Below, piece after piece: positions 45,042 through 52,687 of a DNA stretch of 52,687 nt (its first letter is position 1; the number at the start of each line of letters is the position of its first letter). The notes under the pieces were generated by a model. The model did no database searches. It was given only the letters and a program-made list of their open reading frames with translations, and was not told where the DNA came from. The stretch comes from Pseudomonadota bacterium. Lineage in GTDB: Bacteria; Pseudomonadota; Gammaproteobacteria; Burkholderiales; Rhodocyclaceae. The stretch lies in contig JAGTRT010000016.1 in NCBI GenBank assembly GCA_018261895.1, forward strand, positions 1 through 52,687. The letters run 5' to 3'. The translations under genes were made by a program, and so were the position numbers.

Positions 45042-48017
45042 ATGAACGTACTGGTAGCTCACGGCGAAAGCAATCATTTTGTCCTTAGGCAGGCCGTTCG
45101 GCTTTGCATCGTTTGTACGGCCTACTTCGTTACGGGATGGCTGGGCCTCAAACTGCCGTACTACGGCTCGCACATTACGCTGATCTGGCTCCCGACCGGC
45201 ATTGCGGTGGCAGCGCTGGTGCGTTGGGGCGCCCCCATGTGGCCAGGTATTTTCCTCGCTGCCTTTCTGGTCAATTGGTCCATCGACGCTTCAATTCCGC
45301 AGGCATTCGGCACCGCCATCGGAAATACCCTGGCCCCCGTGTTTGCGGCGTTTTGGCTGCGGCGCGCCCATTTCGACATTTCATTCAGCCGCCAGGTCGA
45401 TGTCGTCACCTTCATCGTGGCCAGTGGCCTGGGAATGCTGATTTCCGCCAGCGGTGGCACGCTTTGTCTCTACCTGGCGGACGAGCTTACGTCGGACGGT
45501 ATCTGGGTAGCGTGGCTGACCTGGTGGATAGGCGACACCGTCGGTGTATTGCTGGCTGGCCCGCTGCTGCTGCCATTGACCCGGGAGAATCTGTCGCGCC
45601 TGTCGGGGCAGCAACGAGGCCTCGCGCTCTGGTTTGTCGTCGCGGGATGTGTCGCCTGGCTGGCCTTCGTGATGAACTATGGCCAGATCGGACTCCGCCT
45701 GCCCATTGCGTTTCTGACCCTGCCCTTGTTCGCCTGGGCAGCGATGCATTTCGGGGTGATCGCCGCGGCGGTAGCCTGCCTCGGATTCGCCATGGTCGCG
45801 GCCTGGAGTGCCTCGGCCAGCGTTGGCGCTTTCCGTGTCGGGGACGAACAGCTTGGACTGATCCTTTTGTGGAGCTATATCGCCACCACGCAACTCACGG
45901 GTTTGTCGCTGTCGGCCCTGAAATCAGAACGTGACCAGGCCTCCGCCGTGCTGTTCAAAAGCGAAGAACGATTGCGGATGCTGGTCGCCAGCGTCAAGGA
46001 CTACTCCATCATCATGCTGGATACGTTGGGACGGGTGGCTTCCTGGAACGAAGGGGCGCGGCGACTGGTCGGGTACGACGACGCGGAAATCATCGGGCAA
46101 TCCTTTGCCGTCTTTTATCCGCCAGAGGATGTCGCCAGCGGCAAGCCGGACAGGCTCCTGTTCGAGGCGCGCAACGAAGAACGGGCCGAGGATTCCGGTT
46201 GGCGAATCCGGAAGGATGGCAGCCGTTTCTATGTCGAAACCCTGATCACCGCCCTGCACGCACCGGACGGTGAACTGGTGGGCTTTTCGAAAGTCACCCG
46301 GGACATCACCGAGCGCTGGCAGGCGGAGATGGAAGAGCACCGCCTCAACCGGGCCCTGCGGCTCCTCAGCGATTCCAATCTGATGCTGGCGCACGCCAAC
46401 GATGAATCGACGCTCCTCAACGAGCTCTGTCGCCTTGTCGTCGACAAGGGCGGCTATCTGATGGCCTGGGTAGGCATGGCCGAACAGGATGACGAGAAAT
46501 CAGTCCTGCCCGTCGCGCAATCCGGTCACGAAGATGGCTACCTCGAAAGCGTCCGGATTTCGTGGGATGAAGGGAAGGCGATTGGCCAGGGACCGACCGG
46601 CACCGCCATCCGAACGGGCAAACCCTGCGTCAACCAGAACGTCCTGACCAATCCGAAAATGCACGTATGGCGCGAGGCGATTCTCAAGCGTGGCTTCCAG
46701 TCGAGCGTGAGTCTGCCGTTGATTTGCGAACACCGGACCATCGGCGCCCTGACGATCTATTCATCCGTCCCCGACGCATTTGGCCATGAAGAAGTACGCT
46801 TGCTGGAAGAATTGGCCGGCAACGTCGCCTTCGGCATCCAGATGCTGCGAAGCCAGCAGGAACGGGACGATGCCAAGGCCGCGACACACGCCAAGAGCCT
46901 TTTCCTGGCCAACATGAGCCACGAGATCCGGACCCCCCTGAACGGGATTCTCGGCATGGTGCATTTGCTGCGTCGGGAAGGCGTCTCGGACAAGCAGGCC
47001 GCCCGTCTCGACACGATCAATACCTCGGCCGACCACCTGCTCAGCGTCATCAACGATATTCTCGACCTCTCGAAGATCGAGGCAGGAAAGCTCACGCTGG
47101 AATGCACGGACGTCATGATCGACGGTCTGTTGGCCAACGTCTCGTCCATCGTCAGCCCCAAGGCCCAGGCCAAGGGATTGAAATTCCGCCTGAGCACGGA
47201 AAAGGTGCCCAGGCGCTTGCGCGGCGATCCGACCCGATTGGCGCAGGCACTCCTGAATTACGTCAACAACGCCGTCAAATTCACGCCCACCGGCAGCGTC
47301 ACGCTCCACACCTATCCGGTCGAAGAAACGGATGACTCGGTTCTCCTGCGTTTTGAAGTCGAGGACACCGGAATCGGCATCGCCCCGGAAGCAAGGGAGC
47401 ACCTTTTCGACGCCTTCCAGCAAGCCGATAGCTCGACAACCCGAAAATACGGCGGGACCGGCCTGGGACTTGCGATCACCAAGCGGCTGGCGCAATTGAT
47501 GGGCGGTGAAGCCGGCGTCGTCAGCACGCCGGGCAAAGGCAGCCTCTTCTGGTTCACCGCCCGTTTGAACAAATGCCCCGATCTCGAATCGGCTTCCCAT
47601 TCGCTGGACGCGGACGAAGCCGAACGTCGCCTGAGCGAAAGCTGCCGCGGGAAGCGCATCCTGTTGGTCGAGGACGACCCCATCAACCAGATGGTCGCGA
47701 TGGAACTGCTTTCCACCAGCGGCCTCGATGTCGACACGGCCGATGACGGCCTGCAGGCGCTGCACAAGGCCGAAAACCGTGTCTACGACCTCATCATGAT
47801 GGACATGCAGATGCCGAACATGGATGGCCTGACCGCCACCCGACGCATCCGCCAGCTTCCGGGATACCTGAACGTGCCCATCGTGGCCATGACGGCCAAT
47901 GCCTTCAACGAAGACCGGGCCCAGTGCCTGGATGCCGGGATGAACGACTTCATGGCCAAGCCGGTGGTCCCGGAAAAATTCTACGGATTGCTTCTCCGCT
48001 GGCTGTCCGGGGCCTAG
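45042..48017 (+). CDS. Hybrid histidine kinase, MASE1-PAS-GAF-HisKA-HATPase-REC
   Basis: A 991-residue sensor kinase. MASE1 membrane domain about 10-290 ([37 protein letters not shown]). PAS about 310-425 ([20 protein letters not shown]). GAF about 440-605. HisKA with His627 in [11 protein letters not shown]. HATPase about 725-845 with [17 protein letters not shown] and [14 protein letters not shown] with Asp921 in [10 protein letters not shown] and the Lys of MAKPV. All catalytic residues are present. The output partner is not in the window. AGGGGAAACGAAC precedes the ATG. A tiny frame, ATG-CTA-ATT-ACC-TAG at 45016, with GGAGG before it, lies just upstream. Confidence 0.93.
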   Translation: MNVLVAHGESNHFVLRQAVRLCIVCTAYFVTGWLGLKLPYYGSHITLIWLPTGIAVAALVRWGAPMWPGIFLAAFLVNWSIDASIPQAFGTAIGNTLAPVFAAFWLRRAHFDISFSRQVDVVTFIVASGLGMLISASGGTLCLYLADELTSDGIWVAWLTWWIGDTVGVLLAGPLLLPLTRENLSRLSGQQRGLALWFVVAGCVAWLAFVMNYGQIGLRLPIAFLTLPLFAWAAMHFGVIAAAVACLGFAMVAAWSASASVGAFRVGDEQLGLILLWSYIATTQLTGLSLSALKSERDQASAVLFKSEERLRMLVASVKDYSIIMLDTLGRVASWNEGARRLVGYDDAEIIGQSFAVFYPPEDVASGKPDRLLFEARNEERAEDSGWRIRKDGSRFYVETLITALHAPDGELVGFSKVTRDITERWQAEMEEHRLNRALRLLSDSNLMLAHANDESTLLNELCRLVVDKGGYLMAWVGMAEQDDEKSVLPVAQSGHEDGYLESVRISWDEGKAIGQGPTGTAIRTGKPCVNQNVLTNPKMHVWREAILKRGFQSSVSLPLICEHRTIGALTIYSSVPDAFGHEEVRLLEELAGNVAFGIQMLRSQQERDDAKAATHAKSLFLANMSHEIRTPLNGILGMVHLLRREGVSDKQAARLDTINTSADHLLSVINDILDLSKIEAGKLTLECTDVMIDGLLANVSSIVSPKAQAKGLKFRLSTEKVPRRLRGDPTRLAQALLNYVNNAVKFTPTGSVTLHTYPVEETDDSVLLRFEVEDTGIGIAPEAREHLFDAFQQADSSTTRKYGGTGLGLAITKRLAQLMGGEAGVVSTPGKGSLFWFTARLNKCPDLESASHSLDADEAERRLSESCRGKRILLVEDDPINQMVAMELLSTSGLDVDTADDGLQALHKAENRVYDLIMMDMQMPNMDGLTATRRIRQLPGYLNVPIVAMTANAFNEDRAQCLDAGMNDFMAKPVVPEKFYGLLLRWLSGA

Positions 48018-48023
48018 GCGCAA

Positions 48024-48064
48024 TATTTCGATTTTGGCCTTTTTTTCCGGTTGACCGTCAAATC
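48024..48064 (-). repeat. Dispersed 40-bp repeat, copy 8 (intergenic)
   Basis: Reverse orientation: TATTTCGATTTTGGCC, then TTTTTTTCCGGTTGACCGTC. Almost identical to the complement of copy 1. It lies between the convergent kinase and isochorismatase genes. Confidence 0.85.
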
Positions 48065-48089
48065 CTGGCCAACCGGACCCAAACCCGCC

Positions 48090-48713
48090 TCAAGCCACGT
48101 TCAGGCTCGCCAAACTGGGAACATCGACGATCTCGGCGATGCGGTCGCCCAGGCCGGCGAGGACGGCAGTGTGGACCGTCGCCGCCGGAATCGTTTCGCC
48201 ATCCGGCCCGGGCAGGTCCCGGGTAGCGCTGGCATCGGCCACGACGGCGACCCGGTAGCCACGATGAAAGGCCTCGCGGGCAGTTGAATCGACGCAGTTG
48301 TGGGTCATGTAGCCGGCGACCAGCAGCGTTTCGATGCCGGCTGCCTGCAAGGCGTCGGCCAGTCCGGTGCCGGTAAAGGCCGACGGCAGGTGCTTGTGGA
48401 TCACCGCCTCCCCTTGCCCCGGCGCCAGGCCATCGATGGCCTCAAACCCCGTCGTGCCGGGCGCGAAGATCGGCGCCGTCGGTGGCGCGCGATGCAGCAC
48501 GTGAATCACCGCAATGCCGGCCGCGTTGGCCCAGGCGCGCAGTTGCCGCGCCCTGTCGCTGGCCGTCGCCTCGTCCGGCAAGGCCAGCGGGCCGCTGCGG
48601 TACTCGTTCTGGTAGTCGATCAGCAGCAATGCCGTCTTGGCGGCAACGAGCGTTGCACCGGCCTGCAGACTGGGCGCAACGCCGACGATCTGGCGCAAGG
48701 TCCGGGCGCTCAC
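48090..48713 (-). CDS. Isochorismatase-like cysteine hydrolase
   Basis: A 207-residue cysteine hydrolase. The Asp-Lys-Cys set is visible in ALLLIDYQNEY, VIHKHLPSAFTGTGL and the Cys of MTHNCVDSTAREA. Relatives hydrolyse isochorismate, nicotinamide, ureido or N-carbamoyl compounds; the substrate is unknown here. The GTG start overlaps the stop of the tautomerase gene (GTGA), so the pair is coupled. Both are divergent from a LysR gene that probably controls them. Confidence 0.88.
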   Translation of the reverse strand: MSARTLRQIVGVAPSLQAGATLVAAKTALLLIDYQNEYRSGPLALPDEATASDRARQLRAWANAAGIAVIHVLHRAPPTAPIFAPGTTGFEAIDGLAPGQGEAVIHKHLPSAFTGTGLADALQAAGIETLLVAGYMTHNCVDSTAREAFHRGYRVAVVADASATRDLPGPDGETIPAATVHTAVLAGLGDRIAEIVDVPSLASLNVA

Positions 48714-49111
48714 GCGGCACCGCCGATCAGCCGGCCGGCCTTGCGGGCGGCCTGGGTCTGGCCGTCGTAGCCCCAGCTTTCCGCCGGAATTTCGTGCAGC
48801 ACGACGTAGATGGGCGCGGCGCTGGGGCCGAATTCGACGGTCAACAGGGATTTTGCGGCAAAAATGAAATCCGCCTTTTCGGCCGCGCTGTTGGTGCCGG
48901 CGGTAATCATCGCCTGCAGGCTGGCCGCGGTGCCAACCGGCTGACCGTTGGCAGACGATGCGCCGGGCGGCAAATGCAGCACATTGACGACCGTCAGCGC
49001 CGCTTCCTTGCGCAGGATGTCCTGCATCAGGCGGGTAACTCCGGCTTGCAGGCGATGGATCACGGCCGGTTCGGGGCTCGGGCCGCTCAGGGTGACGTTG
49101 ATCATGGGCAT
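48710..49111 (-). CDS. Tautomerase family protein
   Basis: A 133-residue protein starting MPMINVTLSG. The Pro after Met would be the catalytic amino-terminal proline of the 4-oxalocrotonate tautomerase superfamily. The length fits a fused two-module (beta-alpha-beta) tautomerase. The C-terminal half has YVVLHEIPAESWGYDG, typical of the family. GGAGAACGCC precedes the ATG at 49111. A dispersed-repeat copy (48835-48872) encodes part of the middle (KSLLTVEF). Confidence 0.85.
   Translation of the reverse strand: MPMINVTLSGPSPEPAVIHRLQAGVTRLMQDILRKEAALTVVNVLHLPPGASSANGQPVGTAASLQAMITAGTNSAAEKADFIFAAKSLLTVEFGPSAAPIYVVLHEIPAESWGYDGQTQAARKAGRLIGGAA
48835..48872 (+). repeat. Dispersed 40-bp repeat, copy 9 (inside a CDS)
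   Basis: Forward orientation on the plus strand: GACGGTCAACAGGGATTTTG, then CGGCAAAAATGAAATCC. It lies antisense within the tautomerase gene, read there as L-T-V like copy 3. Confidence 0.6.
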
Positions 49112-49198
49112 GGCGTTCTCCGTTGTGGGTGACGCCTGCATCATTCCACCAGCCGATATTCGCTACAATCAACCAATCTAATAACAGTTTGTTGCACC

Positions 49199-50116
49199 AT
49201 GGAAACAATCAACCCGCTCGATCATCTCTCCGACCTCGCCGTGTTCGTCCGGGTCGTAGAGACACAAGGCTTTTCCTCGGCCGCACGGGCCATGGGCCTG
49301 ACCAAATCGGCGGTCAGCAAGCGCATCAACCGACTCGAAAAACAGCTCGGCCTGCGCCTCCTGCAGCGCACGACCCGCGCCATGTCGCTGACCGAAGCCG
49401 GTCGCGTGCTCTTTGACCGCGCCGCCCAGGGCGTCGCCCTCCTCGACGAAAGCACCCGCCTCGCCGCCGGCCTCGTCGAGGCGCCGCGCGGCACCCTGCG
49501 CGTCACCGCCTCCGTCACCTTCGGCAAGCTCTGCCTGGCGCCGCTCATCCCCGAATTCCTCGCCCGCTATCCGGAAATCGAGCTGCAACTCACCCTGCTC
49601 GACCGCTTCGTCGATCTCGTCGAGGAAGGCTACGACGTCGCCCTGCGCCTGACGCGCACGCCGCCCGACCAGGTCGTCGCCAAGGCACTGATGCCGGTGC
49701 GCTACCGGCTGTGTTCAACGGTCAACGGGAAAAAAGGCCTAAAACTGGAATCCCCCGCCGACCTCGCCCACCACAATTGCCTGCACTACGGCCTGCGCGA
49801 ATTCGGCAACGAATGGCGTTTCCAGCAGGGCGAAGAGGAAGCCCGCGTGCGCGTCACGAGCAACGTCGTGGTCAACAACAGCGAAGTCGTGCGCGACCTG
49901 CTGCTCGCCGACATGGGCATCGGCCTCGTCTGGAACTACGCCGTCGACCGGGACATCGCCGAAGGAAAGCTCATCGCCCTGCTCCCCGACTGGACGCCCG
50001 TCGGCCCCTTCGGCCAGACCGCCTGGGCCATCTGGCTACCGCAAACCCACCTGCCACCCAAGATCCGGGTCTTCGTCGACTTCCTCGCCGAACGCCTGCG
50101 CGACACGCCAACCTGA
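49199..50116 (+). CDS. LysR family transcriptional regulator
   Basis: A 305-residue LysR regulator. The winged helix-turn-helix is at about residues 8-65 (DLAVFVRVVETQGFSSAARA; LTKSAVSKRINRLEKQLG). It is followed by a periplasmic-binding-type effector domain. It resembles the large DsdC/CrgA-like branch with RLLQRTTRAMSLTEAG. It is divergent from the tautomerase/isochorismatase pair with an 87-base shared upstream region, the usual layout for a LysR regulator and its target. A dispersed-repeat copy (49715-49751) encodes STVNGKKGLKLES within the effector domain. Confidence 0.92.
   Translation: METINPLDHLSDLAVFVRVVETQGFSSAARAMGLTKSAVSKRINRLEKQLGLRLLQRTTRAMSLTEAGRVLFDRAAQGVALLDESTRLAAGLVEAPRGTLRVTASVTFGKLCLAPLIPEFLARYPEIELQLTLLDRFVDLVEEGYDVALRLTRTPPDQVVAKALMPVRYRLCSTVNGKKGLKLESPADLAHHNCLHYGLREFGNEWRFQQGEEEARVRVTSNVVVNNSEVVRDLLLADMGIGLVWNYAVDRDIAEGKLIALLPDWTPVGPFGQTAWAIWLPQTHLPPKIRVFVDFLAERLRDTPT
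49715..49751 (+). repeat. Dispersed 40-bp repeat, copy 10 (inside a CDS)
   Basis: Forward orientation: CAACGGTCAACGGGAAAAAA, then GGCCTAAAACTGGAATC. Read as T-V-N-G-K-K, the same frame as copy 1, inside the LysR gene. Confidence 0.75.
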
Positions 50117-50344
50117 TCAAGAAATTTCACCTGCGTTGATCAGCGCTTTGCGCCAAGGCTAGCCGACAAATCTCGGGAACATGACAACCCCGATACATGC
50201 ACAACACGATTGTCATCTGGCTGAGTTCGACCAATAGCAGCCGGTGCAGATTACGTTTCAATTTCTGCGGGTAGTGTGTGGTCGGTCAAATGACAGCCTT
50301 ACTGCCTCGACCTGACTTGAGCCCTGCCGGCTATCCGAAACAAA

Positions 50345-51232
50345 TTATGTTCGGCTGTCGATTGACTCATGGAAAGCCGCAATAGCTGCATCCCAGGATA
50401 CGAATGTCTTTGTTCCGGGGGGCATTTTTCTAACTTTATTAATCCCCTCCCCCCCGAACCAGAGTTCGACATCCTCTGGAAGAGCGCGCCTCAATTCCAC
50501 TATCGTGTCCTGCAAAAGGCGGGGTGGATAGTACCTGCTAACGGAGATGCCAGCGATGCGAACACGAAAAGCCGAAGCACACTCCGCAATTTCATCTACG
50601 GGCATATGCGAAGGGAGCCTCAAGCATGAAATACCTGCTGAGCTAATAACTGCATTAGCCATCGCCAATCCAAGTGTATGTGTTTCGCCGGAGAGCGTGG
50701 CCAAGAGAACCTTGGGCTGATGATCTGCTAGGGATGCGCAATCCGCAATTTGCAGGAGCCTGGACTCAAGTAGCGTAGAAAACAGATGCTCCCCGTAAAT
50801 TGGGAGAACGCCTTCTGCCCACCGGGCTCCGACAGCTTCAGCAAGTGGAGATGCAAATTGCTCTACAAACTCAAGAACAGGGGACTCAGTCAGGGCGCTC
50901 TCCAATACCGCCTTGAATTTACCCAAATCTAAGCTCACAAGTGCCGCGAGAGCTTCATCTACCAATAAAGTGCGTGAACATGGTGTATTGCAACCATCAG
51001 GAATCAATTGATCGAGAAAGTCTCGAATAACCTTTCCGACCCTTTCTCCCGCATCCACCCTACGCACAATGCATTTTAGTTTTTCAACATCGGCATTCGA
51101 ATAACGACGCTGTCCTGATTCCAGATATATCGGCTGAGGGAAGCCATAGCGATATTCCCATTTGCGTAAAGTGCTGGCGTCCACACCGCTCTGCCTAGAA
51201 ACGACGCCAATCGTAAGCGACCCGGAATTCAC
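50345..51232 (-). CDS. MerR-type regulator with B12-binding-like domain
   Basis: A 295-residue regulator. The MerR helix-turn-helix is LTIGVVSRQSGVDASTLRKW near the N-terminus, with YGFPQP and GQRRYS. It is followed by a helical bundle (GARWAEGVLPIYGEHLFST) and a Rossmann-like cobalamin-binding domain (LATLSGETHTLGLAMANAVI; IAGISVSRYYPP). The architecture is that of CarH/LitR light or B12 regulators. The ExHxxG motif with the cobalt-ligand His is kept, so B12 binding is plausible. GTG start with GGGGAGG upstream. Bases 50117-50344 before its 3' end hold no gene. Confidence 0.85.
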   Translation of the reverse strand: MNSGSLTIGVVSRQSGVDASTLRKWEYRYGFPQPIYLESGQRRYSNADVEKLKCIVRRVDAGERVGKVIRDFLDQLIPDGCNTPCSRTLLVDEALAALVSLDLGKFKAVLESALTESPVLEFVEQFASPLAEAVGARWAEGVLPIYGEHLFSTLLESRLLQIADCASLADHQPKVLLATLSGETHTLGLAMANAVISSAGISCLRLPSHMPVDEIAECASAFRVRIAGISVSRYYPPRLLQDTIVELRRALPEDVELWFGGEGINKVRKMPPGTKTFVSWDAAIAAFHESIDSRT

Positions 51233-51250
51233 AGCGGCCTCCCCAGATAT

Positions 51251-51273
51251 TTGTCCAGCTATTATATGGACAA
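51251..51273 (-). promoter_or_regulatory. Palindromic operator over a -10 box
   Basis: A perfect 7-bp inverted repeat TTGTCCA/TGGACAA with a 9-base spacer lies 18 bases upstream of the MerR-type start. On the minus strand the spacer holds TATAAT, a consensus -10 element, so a repressor bound here would block the promoter. Autoregulation by the MerR protein is likely (inference). I could not assign a clear -35. Confidence 0.55.
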
Positions 51274-51366
51274 ACGTAGTAAATTGGCTTGGCAGTAATT
51301 AGCTTGTCGTTTGCCAATCGCCAGGGGTCCAAGTGCAACGGGCACCCTGTCTTCAGGGAGAAAATC

Positions 51367-51558
51367 ATGCTTTCCAGCATTAAGAACCAGGAAGTCTTGC
51401 CGGAATGTCCTTTATGCCAGTACGTTAGGTCGGTTGTCGGATTGCAGAAGAAGTTGGGCGCAATTGCCAACTGCGAAAGGGAGGTTGCGGGAAGCCTCGG
51501 TCGAGCTGCCGCCGCACTGCGCTCAATTGCGGCACTAAATCATCGGTCGAGCACTTAA
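51367..51558 (+). CDS. Possible small protein with CPLC motif
   Basis: A 63-codon frame with a good ribosome site (CAGGGAGAAAATC before the ATG). The product has one CPLC pair and a distant single Cys, and an Ala-rich helix at the end. Codon use is less biased to G/C than in other genes here, and no relative is recognised. It may be real or chance. Confidence 0.35.
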   Translation: MLSSIKNQEVLPECPLCQYVRSVVGLQKKLGAIANCEREVAGSLGRAAAALRSIAALNHRSST

Positions 51559-52012
51559 GTTGCTCCGCTGAGGTCGTTGACGACCGCTTTGGGGAAGTCT
51601 AATGCGCTGAGCACCGCTTCCCCTGAATAGCGTCTCATAAAATGCAGGGTGCAGGAATGGGCATGATCTAGACCTGCAGATGTTCATAAACTGATATAGC
51701 TGACGAATCGTTCGTCCAGAATCAAGGATTACCAATACTAAGCAGCTCGAAGGAAAGCGCGTCGGCACTCTCATTGGGCGGCTAGGTAAGGGGAGCAGTC
51801 AAGATAGTGTATTGCGCTTGCCAACGGACGCTTTGTAGCGTTCCCGTTCGCAGAAGGCGGGATTGTTTAATGGCCGCTATCAGGAAACTGCTATGGCCGG
51901 CACTGGCACCGAACTGCCGTTCAACATGTGCCGGTCAGGTCAATGATTTCTCCGGCCAAAACCGATATGAATTGATGGCCTGCATAGTTCGATTTCGTAG
52001 CCTGGTCGCGGC
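51559..52012. other. Intergenic stretch without recognisable content
   Basis: All frames are interrupted or short, and the base composition is more balanced than in the rest of the window. No IS ends, tRNA or strong hairpin was seen. Confidence 0.5.
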
Positions 52013-52687
52013 TCAGTAAAGCCGGATCGCCGAGTCGAAATGCCAGGTCCGGCGAATCTCGACCACGTCGTAGAAACGCAACAAGCCCGGAGGGAAAGGC
52101 TGATACGGCGCCTGGCTCTGGATGACGTTGCGGATTGCCTCGTCCAGCACCGGCGAGCCACTCGAACGCACGAAGGTGATCGATTCGACTGAGCCATCGC
52201 TGCGAATCGAAACCGTCACCAACGGATCGGAATGCGGCTGCTTCGCCGCCTCGCGAACCAGTTCGATCCCCCGGTTCAGATGAATCCGCCGGCTCCAGTC
52301 CTCGGCATACTGCAGCAGGTCGGCGTTGGGATCGGCGCGCCCGAACAGGCGGCCACGCCGCATCGAACTCACCGTCGGTGAAAGACGCGCCGCCGCCTCG
52401 GCCGCCTGGCGCCGCGCAGCCTCTTCGTCCAGCTGCCGCCCCATCGCCCGCCGAGCCGCCATCCGGCGCTCCTGATCGGCCGCCTCCTGCCGAGCCGCCT
52501 CCTGCCGAGCCGCCTCCTGCCGAGCCGCCTCCTGCCGAGCCGCCTCCTGCCGAGCCGCCTCCTGCCGTGCCGCTTCCTGCCGTGCCGCTTCCTGCCGTGC
52601 CGCTTCCTGCCGTGCCGCTTCCTGCCGTGCCGCTTCCTGCCGTGCCGCTTCCTGCCGTGCCGCTTCCTGCCGCGCTGCTTCCTGCCG
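52013..52687 (-). CDS. TonB/TolA C-terminal domain protein (5' end beyond window)
   Basis: The last 224 residues of a longer protein. The C-terminal about 95 residues are a TonB-C fold (DPLVTVSIRSDGSVESITFV; SGSPVLDEAIRNVIQSQAP). Before it comes a long charged helix, which at the window edge is a pentapeptide repeat R-Q-E-A-A, encoded by the 15-bp tandem repeat. TolA has exactly this kind of long periplasmic Ala/Glu/Arg helix before its TonB-like domain, but canonical tol-pal neighbours cannot be checked here. The reading frame is open to the last base. Confidence 0.82.
   Translation of the reverse strand, partial: RQEAARQEAARQEAARQEAARQEAARQEAARQEAARQEAARQEAARQEAARQEAARQEAARQEAARQEAADQERRMAARRAMGRQLDEEAARRQAAEAAARLSPTVSSMRRGRLFGRADPNADLLQYAEDWSRRIHLNRGIELVREAAKQPHSDPLVTVSIRSDGSVESITFVRSSGSPVLDEAIRNVIQSQAPYQPFPPGLLRFYDVVEIRRTWHFDSAIRLY
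52479..52687 (-). repeat. 15-bp tandem repeat, about 14 units, running off the window
   Basis: Units of GCCGCCTCCTGCCGA (first about 6) change to GCCGCTTCCTGCCGT (next about 7) and then GCTGCTTCCTGCCG. The two unit types form separate blocks. All encode R-Q-E-A-A on the minus strand. Confidence 0.95.

Noticed and set aside
51195..51470. Minus-strand frame of 91 codons upstream of the MerR-type gene
   Set aside because: It overlaps the promoter palindrome and the MerR-type start region in another frame and has no ribosome site or domain.
52479..52687. CRISPR-like direct repeats
   Set aside because: The units are contiguous without spacers and encode an in-frame pentapeptide.

Overview
The window is 52.7 kb of GC-rich (roughly 62% by eye), tightly packed proteobacterial chromosome. 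YajD, YjbQ, a class A penicillin-binding protein 1A, ParE, the short form of ArgC, two PEP-CTERM proteins, a PilJ-type sensor and a FimV-like fragment together suggest a betaproteobacterium, most likely of the Rhodocyclales (Dechloromonas/Azonexus-like). That placement is inference from gene content. No tRNA, rRNA, CRISPR array or intact insertion sequence was seen.

The dominant feature, about 5.9 to 31.8 kb, is one co-directional run of 19 genes for a phage-tail-like extracellular contractile injection system (eCIS, relatives Afp/PVC). Order: sheath, inner tube, T4-type hub chaperone with four cysteines, proline-rich protein, DUF4255 (Pvc16-like) cap protein, AAA+ ATPase (Pvc15-like), an 83-residue protein, two DUF4157 'eCIS core' proteins with HELAH motifs, CIS_tube protein, LysM-like protein, gpD-like hub, gpV-like spike base, PAAR-like tip, gp25, two gpJ-like baseplate wedge proteins, gpI-like protein and a DUF6519 protein with a probable beta-helix. 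Most junctions are 4-nt ATGA overlaps. Capsid, terminase, lysis and integrase genes and the T6SS membrane complex are absent, and no tape measure or classical tail fibre is recognisable. Unusual parts are a duplicated insertion module in the sheath, a PA14 lectin-like domain inside one baseplate protein, and unannotated C-terminal domains on both DUF4157 proteins, one with a possible Cys-His-Asn catalytic set. A leader with four consecutive hairpins precedes the sheath gene.

Left flank (0-5.4 kb): radical SAM protein and thioesterase on the minus strand, then PBP1A, YajD, YjbQ and a FimV-like small protein. Right flank (31.8-41 kb): a 42-residue His-rich lipoprotein too short for ordinary gene calling, a three-gene membrane/zinc-ribbon operon, parE, DUF4359, a patatin-like lipoprotein, a CAP-domain PEP-CTERM protein, argC and small proteins.

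From 41 to 44.9 kb a B12-binding radical SAM gene has a duplicated, diverged 3' end 0.97 kb downstream. Between the two copies lie a truncated serine recombinase and a lower-GC PEP-CTERM gene, the remains of an integrated element. The last part holds a MASE1-PAS-GAF hybrid histidine kinase, a LysR-controlled tautomerase/isochorismatase pair, a MerR regulator with a B12-type domain, and the 3' part of a TonB-C protein whose upstream part is a 15-bp tandem repeat running off the window.

Across the whole window a ~40-bp dispersed repeat with core ACGGTCAACCGG occurs about ten times in both orientations. At least six copies lie inside protein-coding genes without breaking the frame, including three eCIS genes. 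After the eCIS itself, this is the most notable unexplained structure here.
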